A stretch of DNA of 64,000 nucleotides from Opitutaceae bacterium. GTDB taxonomy: Bacteria > Verrucomicrobiota > Verrucomicrobiia > Opitutales > Opitutaceae. Positions 1 through 9,198 of this stretch are shown piece after piece. The translations under genes were made by a program, and so were the position numbers. The notes below the pieces were generated by a model. It was not told the DNA's origin. It was given only the letters and a program-made list of their open reading frames with translations, and did not search any database. Every line of letters starts with the position of its first letter. Position 1 is the stretch's first letter. The DNA is taken from NCBI GenBank assembly GCA_028284385.1, contig JANQRT010000059.1, positions 124,001 through 188,000 on the forward strand, in the 5' to 3' direction.

Positions 1-2
1 CC

Positions 3-2012
3 GCTGTTGGTCTAGAGCCGCTTGCCTTTCAATGGTATCAAGGAGAAAGTGGCGATGTATCGAATCCTATCGAAGGCGCAATCGATGCTGCTTTAAATCT
101 GAAGCCTGGCCCTGGCCAGGCGTCGTTCTGGGCTCGGATCTCGAATGCGGAAGGCTCGGTAGATAGCGAAACGTTTCTGATCGATCCTTACTTGTCCACG
201 GTTCGTCGTGTTGAAGATGATGAATCCCTTGAGCAAGCGATTGCCCTTTCTCTCCCTGGCGATACCATACTCATGGCTGAGGGCATCTGGCAGGATACCG
301 TTATCGAATTCGAGGCTACTGGTCTGAGTGATGCTCCTATCACGCTCAGAGCCGAGATTCCTGGAAAAACAATTCTGACCGGGGAGTCTCGACTTGAGAT
401 CGGAGGAGAATGGCTTGTTGTAGATGGGTTGGTTTTCACAGGGCCGTATTCAGGAAATGACGACGAAGTCATTCAGTTTAGAGCGAATGGCGTTGAAGCG
501 ACCGATTCTCGGCTCACGAATGTCTCCCTATTCGATTACGTTCCATTGAATGGAGACAGTACCGACTGGGTCTCTCTATACGGGGAGAGGAATCGAGTAG
601 ACCATTGCTATTTCACTGGTCACGACGTAAATGGTGTTACACTGGTTGTTTGGCTGGATGGCGAGCCCGACGACCATTTGATTGACCATAATCATTTCGC
701 TAATCGGATAGATGGAAATGAGAATGGCTGGGAGACGATTCGTATTGGAACTAGCGAGACATCCATGACCTCCTCTCGAACCGTCGTGGAACGGAATCTT
801 TTCACTCGGGTAGATGGAGAGATCGAAATCATTTCGAACAAGTCAGGAGATAATGTATATCGCTACAACACTTTCGAGGAGTGCCGCGGAACGTTGACGC
901 TACGCCATGGCGATCGCTGCCTTGTTGAAGGCAACTATTTTCTTGGCGGCTTCCTTAGCGAAACGGGAGGCGTTCGCGTCATCGGGCGTGATCATGTAGT
1001 GATAAACAACTACTTCCAAGGTACAACAGGAAGGGATGGAGCTGCCATCACGGTTTATGCTGGCGTTCCCAACTCGGAGCTAAACGAATACTTTCAGGCG
1101 GATAATGCTCTGATAGCCTTCAATACTTTCTATGATATTTCAGGGCCGTATTTGGATATCGGAACCGGCTTTGGAACTCGTGATCGCGCCATTCTTCCGC
1201 AGAATGTGACCGTGGCGAATAACATCCTGCATGCGGGTTCTCGTTCCTCAGGAGTATTTGTCTCGGGCATCAATCCTGGAGAACAGACGTGGATAGGAAA
1301 TCTCGTTTTCGGTAGGGAAATGGGGAGCAATCTGGTTTCTGGATACACGGAAATCGATCCCAAGTTGATCGTCGATAGCTTTGGTGTGGCTCGTCTTGCA
1401 TTGGACAGCCCTGCTCTCGATGCGAGTCTCGGCTCTTTCAGTCAAGTGTCGATGGATATCGATGGCCAAACACGCGATAATCTCCCTGACGTAGGAGCCG
1501 ATGAAGTATCCACTTTTCCGATGCGTTTCAATGGTCCTATGACTCCTTCACAGACCGGACCTTCCTATCTTGATGCCAATCGTCAATTTCTTGATTCGGA
1601 CTCTCGCATGACGAATCAGTCCGCTCGTGGAAGAATCACTAGTGGCGATGGAATTCTCATTAGCGGATTTGTAGTGGGAGGATCGGGAACGAGCAGAATC
1701 CTGATTAGAGGCATCGGCCCTTCGCTCGAACAACAGGGCGTTTCCGGAGCGGCAAGCGATGTGATGATTTCGGTTTTCGACGCTCAGGGCAATCTCGTTG
1801 CCGAGAATGACGATTGGGGTCAGTCCGCTGATTTTCTTGCCATCTCGCAAGCGGCTAACGCCATCGGAGCCTTCGCGTTATCGCCCGACTCAAGAGATGC
1901 CGCGGTTCTTTTGGATCTTGGCCAGGGATCCTATGGCATTCTTCTCGGTGGTTCTAGTGGAGAGACTGGTATCGGACTTATAGAGATATACGATTTGGAT
2001 TTCTCCCAATAA
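3..2012 (+). CDS. Secreted PL6-family polysaccharide lyase (alginate/chondroitin B type), 5' end outside window
   Basis: The frame is open to the left edge, so only the last 669 residues are present. Residues 1 to about 62 look like the end of an Ig-like domain (FQWYQGESGD near the start). Residues 65-445 form a right-handed beta-helix with the PL6 signature: Lys280 in SNKSGDN and Arg301 in TLRHGD (fragment numbering) match the family's catalytic Lys/Arg pair, and a VEGNYFLGG motif follows. Residues about 505-669 are the GRITSGDGILISGF / RILIRGIGPSL domain frequent at the C-terminus of Opitutae exoproteins. PL6 enzymes cleave alginate or dermatan/chondroitin by beta-elimination outside the cytoplasm. 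The exact substrate cannot be read from sequence. Starting translation at the internal TTG near 192 would cut the Ig-like domain and is not favoured. Confidence 0.85.
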   Translation, partial: AVGLEPLAFQWYQGESGDVSNPIEGAIDAALNLKPGPGQASFWARISNAEGSVDSETFLIDPYLSTVRRVEDDESLEQAIALSLPGDTILMAEGIWQDTVIEFEATGLSDAPITLRAEIPGKTILTGESRLEIGGEWLVVDGLVFTGPYSGNDDEVIQFRANGVEATDSRLTNVSLFDYVPLNGDSTDWVSLYGERNRVDHCYFTGHDVNGVTLVVWLDGEPDDHLIDHNHFANRIDGNENGWETIRIGTSETSMTSSRTVVERNLFTRVDGEIEIISNKSGDNVYRYNTFEECRGTLTLRHGDRCLVEGNYFLGGFLSETGGVRVIGRDHVVINNYFQGTTGRDGAAITVYAGVPNSELNEYFQADNALIAFNTFYDISGPYLDIGTGFGTRDRAILPQNVTVANNILHAGSRSSGVFVSGINPGEQTWIGNLVFGREMGSNLVSGYTEIDPKLIVDSFGVARLALDSPALDASLGSFSQVSMDIDGQTRDNLPDVGADEVSTFPMRFNGPMTPSQTGPSYLDANRQFLDSDSRMTNQSARGRITSGDGILISGFVVGGSGTSRILIRGIGPSLEQQGVSGAASDVMISVFDAQGNLVAENDDWGQSADFLAISQAANAIGAFALSPDSRDAAVLLDLGQGSYGILLGGSSGETGIGLIEIYDLDFSQ

Positions 2013-2146
2013 GGGAGCTTGTTTTCTTCGCCATTATCTCAGGGTGAGACAGCTGCTGTACCACAGTTCTGCTTAGGATTGCGTTTGCCCATCTAAGATC
2101 GTTGCCAAGGTAGCTCGTCAGGCTCATATCTGGTTTCGCAATTTCA

Positions 2147-5100
2147 ATGTCCTCAGTCGTCGAATCTCGCTTGTCCCTTTTTCACCCTGTTATCCAGGAA
2201 TGGTTTGCGGCTAAGTTTGGCGAGCCGACCGACATTCAGGAAAAGTCTTGGGAGCTGGTTGCGAATGGAGAGCATGCTTTAATTTCCGCTGCAACGGGAA
2301 GTGGCAAGACGCTGGCCGCGTTTTTGTGGGCAATCAACCAGCTAGCAGCCGAAGAGTGGGAGGCTGGCCAAACAAGAGTTGTCTACATCTCGCCTCTCAA
2401 GGCGCTCAATAACGACATTCGGCTAAACTTGCTCGAGCCCTTGGCGGAGTTGGAGGAGGTCTTTCGAAATAAAGGGTTGGATTGGCCTAACATTCGAGTC
2501 ATGACGCGTAGCGGAGACACGGATCAAAGCGATCGTCGCAAGATGCTCCGCAAGCCTCCAGAGATACTCATCACGACGCCGGAGAGCTTGAATCTCATGC
2601 TCACTTCTGGGGATGGTCAGCGCGCTCTGCTTGGAGTGAAGTCGCTGATTTTGGATGAAATTCACTCGGTGGTTGGGAGCAAGCGTGGGGTTTATCTGAT
2701 TACGGCGGTTGAGCGACTGGCTCATTTAAATGGCGAATTTCAGCGTATCGCGCTTTCCGCTACAGTAAGGCCGATGGAAACCGTCGCCAAGTTTATTGGA
2801 GGATTTGCTCAAGAAGACGATCGCTTTCGTCCACGCGACGTAAAGCTGGCCAGTTCGTCACAAATTAAAGAATACGCAATCGAAACGCGTTTCCCTGAAG
2901 AGGCTAAAGAGGATTTGTCCGAAGACGATTTCTGGCACCCCATCGTGTTGGAACTAAAGCGGATCGTAGCCGAAAACAATTCGACGCTCATTTTCGTAAA
3001 CAGTCGGCTCCTGTGCGAGAAAATCGCCCATAAGATCAATATAGACGAACCCGCTCCTATAGCGTATTCACATCATGGATCGCTTTCGAGAGAGATTCGC
3101 TTCGCCGTCGAGCAGCGCCTTAAGAACGGAGATCTCAAAGCGATTGTGGCCACCAATTCCCTGGAGATGGGAATCGATATTGGAGCGTTGGATCGGGTAA
3201 TTATGGTGCAATGCCCTGGTTTGGTGTCTTCGGCTGTCCAAAAGGTGGGTCGAGCTGGCCACCAGGTGGGAGCTGTAAGCCAGGCTACGCTTTTCCCGAC
3301 GCATGGTAGAGATTTTCTAGAGGCAGCTGTATTATCGAAGGCGATACAGGATCGCGATATTGAACCTGTGCGTCCCATTGAGTGTCCTCTGGATGTCTTG
3401 GCTCAGATTATTGTGTCCATGACAGGTTCGGGTAGTTGGGATATCGATGAGCTATTTTCAGTAATAAAATGTAGTTATCCCTATCGTGATCTTCAGCGAG
3501 AGCCTTTCGATCTGGTGCTAAACATGCTCGCTGGACGCTATGCGGCGAGTCGGCTTCGGGAACTAAAGCCGCGCATCTCGATTAATCGTAGTGAGAATTC
3601 AGTGACGATTCGAAAGGGTGCTCTACTTGCCTATTATTTTTCGGGTGGCGTCATTCCAGATCGAGGCTATTTTCACCTTCGTTTGGAAGGACCGGGATCG
3701 CGTATTGGAGAATTGGATGAAGAGTTCGTCTGGGAGCGGGTGATTGGCGACGTTTTCACTTTAGGAGTGCAGACCTGGCGGATCGAGCGCATCACCTACA
3801 ACGATGTCTTCGTGTCGCCCGGAGAAGGGAAGAGCCTCATGCCCCCTTTTTGGCGAGCGGAGGAGTTCAATCGGGATTTTCACTATTCCTCCCTCATTGG
3901 AAGTTTTCTGGAATGGGCCGATGATCTTGTCGAAGACAAGGACTTTGCTGAAACCCTGGAAAAGGAATACGCATTCGATCCTGTTACCTCCAATGCTTTA
4001 ATGGATCATCTGCGTAGGCAAAAACTGAGTACGAGACAGTCTTTGCCTCATAGACATCATATTCTCGCCGAGCTTATCGATGCCGCCCCCAGCGGAGCGC
4101 CTGGCCAGCAACTGGTGTTGCACACTCACTGGGGAGGGAGAGTGAATCGGCCTTTCGGGCTAGCTCTCGACGCGGCATGGGAAAAAAAGTTCAAGCATCG
4201 AACCGAAGTCTACGTAAACAATGACTGCGTTGCTGTTATGATTTCGGAAGATATCTCAGTCGATGAAGTCCTACGGCTTGTTCACAGCTCGAATGTGGAG
4301 GAAATGCTTCGTCTACGACTCGAGAACTCGGGATTCTTTGGGGCTCGCTTTCGGGAAGCTTCGGGTACGGCTCTTCTAATAACTCGCCAGCGAGCAGGGC
4401 AGAGATTGCCCCTATGGCTAAGCCGCATGCGATCGAAGAAACTGCTGGATTCCGTCCGCCGTTACGAGGACTTTCCCATTATGCTCGAGGCTTGGCGGAC
4501 GTGCTTGAAGGACGAGTTCGATATGGAATCCTTGAAACAGGTGCTGGCCGAATTGGAGCAAGGTTTGATTGAAATCTCGTTCGCCAAGACATCTGTCGCG
4601 AGCCCATTCGCTTCTTCCGTTGCTTGGCGTCAGATTAACGACGAGTACATGTATGACAGCGACAATCCTGCGGCTTCGGAAAACTCGAATTTGCGTGAGG
4701 ATCTGATTCGTTCAATAGCTTTTGATGATGCGGTGCGGCCTGCGATATCCGAAAAGATGATACGCGAATTTGAAGCTAAGCGGCAACGTCTTGCTCCAGG
4801 CTATGCTCCTTCAGATGAACTGGAATTGAAGGAATGGTTGAGAGATAGGATCGCCATTGAGAACGAGGAGTGGGAGCTGCTTTTGGAAAGGGTAGGGACG
4901 ACTGGCTCAGTCGGCCTGGATGATGAAGAAAAAGGCCGACTGAGCCAGTCGTCCTTACCAATCGTGAATAAACATGGCTTCGTCTATCTTGAGGAAGAAT
5001 CCAATCGTTTTGAATCTCTATTCTCGTCTGAGCCCGAGCCCGATCTTTTTATCGAATGGATCTCCTATTTTGGTCCTGTATCCATAGGGCGGATCTCTTC

Positions 5101-6541
5101 TCTATTTCCTCTGGGGGATGAAAATGCGAGCAGCTTGTTCGACGCTCTAGTCGACGAGCGTCGATTAGTTGTTGGGAAAATCGTGGAAGGTTCTGACGAG
5201 TCTTACATTTGCGATTACGAGAATTTCGAGACTTTGCTGCGTATGCAGCGGGCTAGGAATCGCCCAACCTTTGACCCTCTGCCTCTTCAACAATTGGGGC
5301 CGTTTTTGGCTGAACGCCAAGGTATTATAAAGCCGGAAAAGGGAGAGGATGGCGTTTATCAAGCATTGGAGTCGCTTTCTGGATACGTTGAGCGAGCGAC
5401 GCTATGGGAGGAGGAATTTCTTCCGGCTCGCGTACATCAATATCAACCTTCGTTGCTGGATAGTCGGATGGTTTCGGACCCTATCGATTGGGTTGGCAAT
5501 GGAGAGCGGCGCCTGACTTTCGGTTTTAGTGATGAACTCGATTTGGTTCGCTCGTCACTATCCGAAGATCAATTTTCATCTTCGGAAAGCGTCGTTTTGA
5601 ACGCAGTTACTTCCTCGCGAGGTGGACGTTTCGCTTTCCACGACCTCTTGAACGATTTGGAACTAGATGCCAGTGAGCTCGAAGAGGCTTTATGGTCGCT
5701 TGTTTGGAAAGGAATAATCAGCAATGATTCGTTTGCCGCAGTCCGGAAGGGGGCTGCCGCCGATTTTTCCATTGGCGATGCAACGAAAGCCCAAAACCGG
5801 AAAAGGGAGGCGATCGCTCCTGTCAGGGCAAGAATGGGTCGTCGCACGCGTATGCTTTCGGTTGCGAATACTATTATGTATCCAGGAAACTGGTATGCCC
5901 TGCCAGAGATTGAAAATGCAATCGATGAGATAGCGGATCTTGAAAAACAGAAAGAGAGAGTCCGCATCTTGTTCGATCGGTATGGCGTTTTATTTCGAGA
6001 GCTTCTTGCGAAAGAAACAAACGGCTTTCAATGGAAGGATGTATTCAAGGCTTTGCGGCTCATGGAATTGTCTGGCGAAGTTCTTTGCGGTTCTTTTTTC
6101 CAAGACATTTCTGGACTGCAATTTTGCTCGCAGGAAGCTTTCAGACGTTTGCGAAAAGGCTTTGAGCCTAATCCTGTCTACTGGATCAACGCTTGTGACC
6201 CTGCTTCCTTATGCGGAATTGGTCTTGATGCTCTCAAAGGAGCTTTGCCTAAACGGCTAGCGTCTACGCGAATCGTTTTTCGTGGTTGCGATTTGGTAGC
6301 AGAGGTTCATCGAAATGGAAAATCGCTTTTCTTTCATGTTCAGCCGGAAGACGAAGATATGTCGCAAATTCTTGAAGTTCTCCGAGATTTTTTTGTCCGA
6401 TCCTTCAATCCGTATAGCAGTATCACCCTTGAGCTAATCAACGATGAGGATGCTCGAAATAGTCTTTATCTGGATTCGATCAGCAGTCACTTCCGGCTGC
6501 ACAGCGACCACAAGCGTGTGGTGATTGAAGGGATTAGGTGA
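2147..6541 (+). CDS. lhr: Large ATP-dependent DNA helicase, Lhr family
   Basis: This 1464-residue protein matches the length and order of long Lhr helicases (E. coli about 1540). RecA1 carries Walker A ATGSGKT with Lys54, the Walker B box DEIH at about 170-173 and the ALSATV motif. RecA2 carries NSLEMGIDIGALD and the arginine-finger motif QKVGRAGHQ. The winged-helix and DEAD-associated regions follow, then a long C-terminal extension. Lhr is a 3'-5' superfamily 2 helicase tied to DNA repair. Residues about 915-938 are encoded by a near-perfect DNA palindrome (4891-4959) that looks like an in-frame insertion at a domain boundary. The 3' end overlaps the convergent downstream gene by 8 bases. 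No Shine-Dalgarno sequence precedes the ATG. Confidence 0.93.
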   Translation: MSSVVESRLSLFHPVIQEWFAAKFGEPTDIQEKSWELVANGEHALISAATGSGKTLAAFLWAINQLAAEEWEAGQTRVVYISPLKALNNDIRLNLLEPLAELEEVFRNKGLDWPNIRVMTRSGDTDQSDRRKMLRKPPEILITTPESLNLMLTSGDGQRALLGVKSLILDEIHSVVGSKRGVYLITAVERLAHLNGEFQRIALSATVRPMETVAKFIGGFAQEDDRFRPRDVKLASSSQIKEYAIETRFPEEAKEDLSEDDFWHPIVLELKRIVAENNSTLIFVNSRLLCEKIAHKINIDEPAPIAYSHHGSLSREIRFAVEQRLKNGDLKAIVATNSLEMGIDIGALDRVIMVQCPGLVSSAVQKVGRAGHQVGAVSQATLFPTHGRDFLEAAVLSKAIQDRDIEPVRPIECPLDVLAQIIVSMTGSGSWDIDELFSVIKCSYPYRDLQREPFDLVLNMLAGRYAASRLRELKPRISINRSENSVTIRKGALLAYYFSGGVIPDRGYFHLRLEGPGSRIGELDEEFVWERVIGDVFTLGVQTWRIERITYNDVFVSPGEGKSLMPPFWRAEEFNRDFHYSSLIGSFLEWADDLVEDKDFAETLEKEYAFDPVTSNALMDHLRRQKLSTRQSLPHRHHILAELIDAAPSGAPGQQLVLHTHWGGRVNRPFGLALDAAWEKKFKHRTEVYVNNDCVAVMISEDISVDEVLRLVHSSNVEEMLRLRLENSGFFGARFREASGTALLITRQRAGQRLPLWLSRMRSKKLLDSVRRYEDFPIMLEAWRTCLKDEFDMESLKQVLAELEQGLIEISFAKTSVASPFASSVAWRQINDEYMYDSDNPAASENSNLREDLIRSIAFDDAVRPAISEKMIREFEAKRQRLAPGYAPSDELELKEWLRDRIAIENEEWELLLERVGTTGSVGLDDEEKGRLSQSSLPIVNKHGFVYLEEESNRFESLFSSEPEPDLFIEWISYFGPVSIGRISSLFPLGDENASSLFDALVDERRLVVGKIVEGSDESYICDYENFETLLRMQRARNRPTFDPLPLQQLGPFLAERQGIIKPEKGEDGVYQALESLSGYVERATLWEEEFLPARVHQYQPSLLDSRMVSDPIDWVGNGERRLTFGFSDELDLVRSSLSEDQFSSSESVVLNAVTSSRGGRFAFHDLLNDLELDASELEEALWSLVWKGIISNDSFAAVRKGAAADFSIGDATKAQNRKREAIAPVRARMGRRTRMLSVANTIMYPGNWYALPEIENAIDEIADLEKQKERVRILFDRYGVLFRELLAKETNGFQWKDVFKALRLMELSGEVLCGSFFQDISGLQFCSQEAFRRLRKGFEPNPVYWINACDPASLCGIGLDALKGALPKRLASTRIVFRGCDLVAEVHRNGKSLFFHVQPEDEDMSQILEVLRDFFVRSFNPYSSITLELINDEDARNSLYLDSISSHFRLHSDHKRVVIEGIR
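4891..4959. repeat. Near-perfect palindrome inside the lhr reading frame
   Basis: Two 27-base arms (4891-4917 and 4933-4959) are inverted copies of each other with a single mismatch, separated by 15 bases. The arms begin GGTAGGGACGAC and end GTCGTCCTTACC. The element keeps the lhr frame open and encodes about 23 residues (VGTTGSVGLDDEEKGRLSQS region) low in hydrophobic content. Such long arms are not needed for coding and resemble mobile palindromic elements such as REP or rickettsial palindromic elements. I saw no second copy in the window by eye. Confidence 0.85.
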
Positions 6542-6944
6542 CTTCGCTAGCTTGATTCGACTGGATCAAAAAATTGGATACGTCCTTGCCTAGATAGCCT
6601 GACGCTCCTTCGATAGTGGAGAACAGTTCGAGATTGTGTTGAGGCTTGACCGTATTTCTGTAAATCGTCCCCAAGGCCGTTATCATTGGCCCGGATACGA
6701 GCCCTGCCCATCGGCCGCTCGAAAGTTTCATATCGACTACGAGGTAAGCAAGCTGCTTCGTCTCTTCCGGAGTCATCGTTTGCGTTATGCCTCTCCAATC
6801 GCCAATGCCACCAAACGAGGAGTCGAACGCGGCGTCTCGACTCAGGTTTAGATACGACTCCTTAGCAAACTCCAGTGTTACCGGCCCAGCGCATCGGAAG
6901 GAAACCAATCTATCCTCAGAGAATATCTTGTAGTTGAATTCCAT
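6534..6944 (-). CDS. SpoIIAA-like (STAS-fold) small protein of unknown role
   Basis: A protein of 136 residues with a pattern resembling the SpoIIAA-like/STAS-like family: an N-terminal strand region, a central helix with EETKQLAYLVVDMK, then a strand-helix ending LELFSTIEGASGYLGK, like the FrdleeAlaWL ending of that family. No clear phosphorylatable DS motif is present, so a classical anti-anti-sigma role is not supported. The start is placed at the second in-frame ATG because GGAGGA lies 6-11 bases before it. The first ATG (6959) overlaps that ribosome site. The stop overlaps the convergent lhr stop by 8 bases. Family assignment is tentative. Confidence 0.6.
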   Translation of the reverse strand: MEFNYKIFSEDRLVSFRCAGPVTLEFAKESYLNLSRDAAFDSSFGGIGDWRGITQTMTPEETKQLAYLVVDMKLSSGRWAGLVSGPMITALGTIYRNTVKPQHNLELFSTIEGASGYLGKDVSNFLIQSNQASEVT

Positions 6945-7087
6945 TGACTCTTCCTCCATAAAATACTTTTAATCGTATTCTAGTTCGAGTGTCAATTTAA
7001 GAGTCCCGCGACGCCGAACACTGCTATGAAAGCTTATCGGCTTCATGCTTGCGAATTGCGTTTTACGCACGAGCCCTCCCACTCCGT

Positions 7088-8371
7088 TTATTCCAAAGTC
7101 AGGGCCGCGTAGTTCTTCTTGCCACGTCTGAGCAAGATGTATTGGTCGAAATGGACGTCGCTGGTGGTCAGCTTTGCCTGTGGGTCTTGTACCCGAATGT
7201 TGTTTACGTTGACGCCTCCTCCTTGAATGTCTTTGCGGGCTTGACCTTTGGATGAAGATAGCCCTGCGGCTACCAGAGCTTCGATGACAGGAACTCCTTC
7301 GCCATCCAGCTCCGATTTCTGGATACTTGCGTTCGGAATTTCCGCAGCCACGTCTTTGAAGGCGCTTTCGGTTATTCCTTCGAGACCGCCTCCAAAAAGA
7401 ATTCTGCTTGCCTTGATGGCATCTTCCGTGGCGGCTTGTCCGTGTACCAGAGACGTCATTTCCAGTGCCAAAGCATGGTGGGCTTCTCTAGCTCCTGGAT
7501 TTTCCTGGTGTTTATTTTCCAGTTCGTCGATGGCTGCACTATCGAGGAAAGTGAAGTATTTCAGGTATTTGATTACATCCCTGTCGTCGACGTTTATCCA
7601 GTATTGATAAAACCGGTACACGCTCGTTTTCGATGGATCCAGCCAGACGGCGCCATCCACGCTCTTCCCAAACTTGGAGCCGTCCGAGTTCGTTATCAAG
7701 GGGAGCGTAAGGCCGTATACGGTGTTGCCCGACTTCTTGCGGGTGAGCTCGGTCCCTACGGTTATGTTACCCCATTGATCGCTTCCCCCAATCTGCAGTT
7801 CGCAGTTTTCTTCCTTGTTGAGATGGTAGAAATCGTGGCCTTGCAATAGCATGTAGGAGAATTCGGTGAAACTGATCCCCACCTCTCGATCTTCCATGCG
7901 GGCCCGCACGCTTTCCTTGGCTACCATGGAATTTACCGTGATGTGCTTCCCCACTTCGCGCAGGAAATCGAGAAACGAAATGGGCGCGGTCCACGACGCG
8001 TTGTCGACCAGTTTGGCTGCGTTGGGAAGGCTTTCGTCAAAATCAAGGAGCCTGGCCAATTGCGCTTTCACCTTCGAGATGTTGTTTTGCAACATCTCTG
8101 TAGTTAATAGCTGCCGCTCCGAAGCCCTTCCAGAAGGATCGCCGATACTGCCGGTGGCGCCGCCTGCCAAAGCGATGGGTCGATGACCGTGTATCTGAAA
8201 ACGACGCAAGGCGAGAAGTGGTACCAAATTGCCGATGTGCAAGCTGTCTGCCGTAGGATCGAAACCGCTGTACAAGGCGAGGGGACCTTTTTCCAGCCGC
8301 TCAGCCAATTCGTCTTTGGCCGTGCAGTCGCTTACGAGTCCTCTCCATTGCAGATCTTCCAGGATGGTCAT
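7088..8371 (-). CDS. tyrS: Tyrosyl-tRNA synthetase
   Basis: Class I aminoacyl-tRNA synthetase that attaches tyrosine to tRNA-Tyr. From the ATG at 8371 it has 427 residues, the usual bacterial length. Motifs: YSGFDPTADSLHIGN (HIGH-type motif at about residue 45), the tyrosine pocket GGSDQWGN, KFGKS (KMSKS-type) at about 233-237, and a C-terminal S4 RNA-binding domain (VAAGLSSSKGQARKDI). A GTG at 8401 would add ten residues without family support, so the ATG is preferred. It is divergent from the peroxiredoxin gene, with a shared upstream region of about 150 bases. Confidence 0.96.
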   Translation of the reverse strand: MTILEDLQWRGLVSDCTAKDELAERLEKGPLALYSGFDPTADSLHIGNLVPLLALRRFQIHGHRPIALAGGATGSIGDPSGRASERQLLTTEMLQNNISKVKAQLARLLDFDESLPNAAKLVDNASWTAPISFLDFLREVGKHITVNSMVAKESVRARMEDREVGISFTEFSYMLLQGHDFYHLNKEENCELQIGGSDQWGNITVGTELTRKKSGNTVYGLTLPLITNSDGSKFGKSVDGAVWLDPSKTSVYRFYQYWINVDDRDVIKYLKYFTFLDSAAIDELENKHQENPGAREAHHALALEMTSLVHGQAATEDAIKASRILFGGGLEGITESAFKDVAAEIPNASIQKSELDGEGVPVIEALVAAGLSSSKGQARKDIQGGGVNVNNIRVQDPQAKLTTSDVHFDQYILLRRGKKNYAALTLE

Positions 8372-8524
8372 AAGGGGGAAGGTTCTGGAAGGAAAAGACA
8401 CAGGTGTCGAGATTTCTCATTGTATCGATTTCCTGCGCGACGCTGCGCTTTCGATTTGCCTCGGATTTCGAAATCGCAATGCTTTACGTTTCCATTTCGA
8501 CCTAATCCTTAACTAACTGTTATT

Positions 8525-8998
8525 ATGGCAATCGCAACTGGCGTGAAGGCGCCTGATTTCACCCTAAAATCCAAAAACGATGAAGGTCTGGCCGACATCA
8601 CTTTGAGCGACAATTTCGGAAAGACGGCCACGGTGCTTCTCTTCTTTCCACTGGCGTTTACCAGCGTTTGCGAAGAAGAGCTTTGCTCCATTCGAGACTC
8701 TCTTGCCGATTACGAAGGCCTTGATGCCCAGGTTTACGGAATCAGCGTTGACAGTCCATTTGCCCAGGAAGCCTTTGCCAAGGCTAACGGATTCAATTTC
8801 CCGCTTCTGAGCGACTTTAACAAGGACGTGAGCGCCGCCTACGATGTCCTCTTCGAAGACCTGCTAGGCTTCAAAGGCGTATCCAAGCGGTCTGCCGTTG
8901 TCGTCAGCAAAGACGGTGACGTCGTCTATAGCGAGTCTAGCGACGATCCCAAGCAGTTGCCTAATTTCGATGCCCTTAAAGCGGCCTTGGCTGGCTAA
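8525..8998 (+). CDS. Peroxiredoxin, AhpE/BCP-like thiol peroxidase
   Basis: A 157-residue AhpC/TSA-fold protein that reduces peroxides. The active-site stretch is PLAFTSVCEEELC, with the peroxidatic cysteine at Cys49 and a second cysteine at Cys54 on the same helix. The PLAFT...C context is closest to the AhpE group. The C-terminal half has the expected LLSDFNKDVSAAY and RSAVVVSKDG strands. Cys54 could act as a resolving residue or the enzyme may work as a 1-Cys type; sequence alone does not settle it. A strong hairpin follows 19 bases after the stop, so it is probably a single-gene transcript. Confidence 0.92.
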   Translation: MAIATGVKAPDFTLKSKNDEGLADITLSDNFGKTATVLLFFPLAFTSVCEEELCSIRDSLADYEGLDAQVYGISVDSPFAQEAFAKANGFNFPLLSDFNKDVSAAYDVLFEDLLGFKGVSKRSAVVVSKDGDVVYSESSDDPKQLPNFDALKAALAG

Positions 8999-9017
8999 CT
9001 TGCTGACGCTTTAATAG

Positions 9018-9040
9018 ACGGTTTCCGTGACGGAAACCGT
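9018..9040 (+). terminator. Rho-independent-type terminator after the peroxiredoxin gene
   Basis: A perfect 10-bp stem (ACGGTTTCCG / CGGAAACCGT) with a 3-base loop, followed by a modest T-rich stretch TTCACTTTAT. It lies between two genes on the same strand. Confidence 0.75.
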
Positions 9041-9084
9041 TTCACTTTATTCCAAAAGAGGAAGCTGATTTTCTTCCTTTTTAC

Positions 9085-9102
9085 TAAAGCGGACTCGCTT
9101 TA
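9085..9102. other. Short hairpin in the acnA upstream region
   Basis: TAAAGCG and CGCTTTA form a perfect 7-bp stem around a GACT loop, about 100 bases before the acnA start. It has no T tract. It could be a leader structure or an operator; function unknown. Confidence 0.35.
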
Positions 9103-9198
9103 GATGAAAAACTGGAATACTTTCATTGACCATATTTCCTATTTCAACGCTTTGATCCGCGAGTCATGCTGAAGTAGAAATCTGAGTACATAATTTCA

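Noticed and set aside
188-472. Minus-strand ORF of 94 residues inside the PL6 lyase gene
   Set aside because: Shadow of the lyase reading frame, which has clear PL6 motifs; the minus product is Ser-rich and resembles no family.
5569-5967. Minus-strand ORF of 132 residues inside lhr
   Set aside because: Antisense to the C-terminal part of a long, well-supported helicase gene; no recognisable motif.
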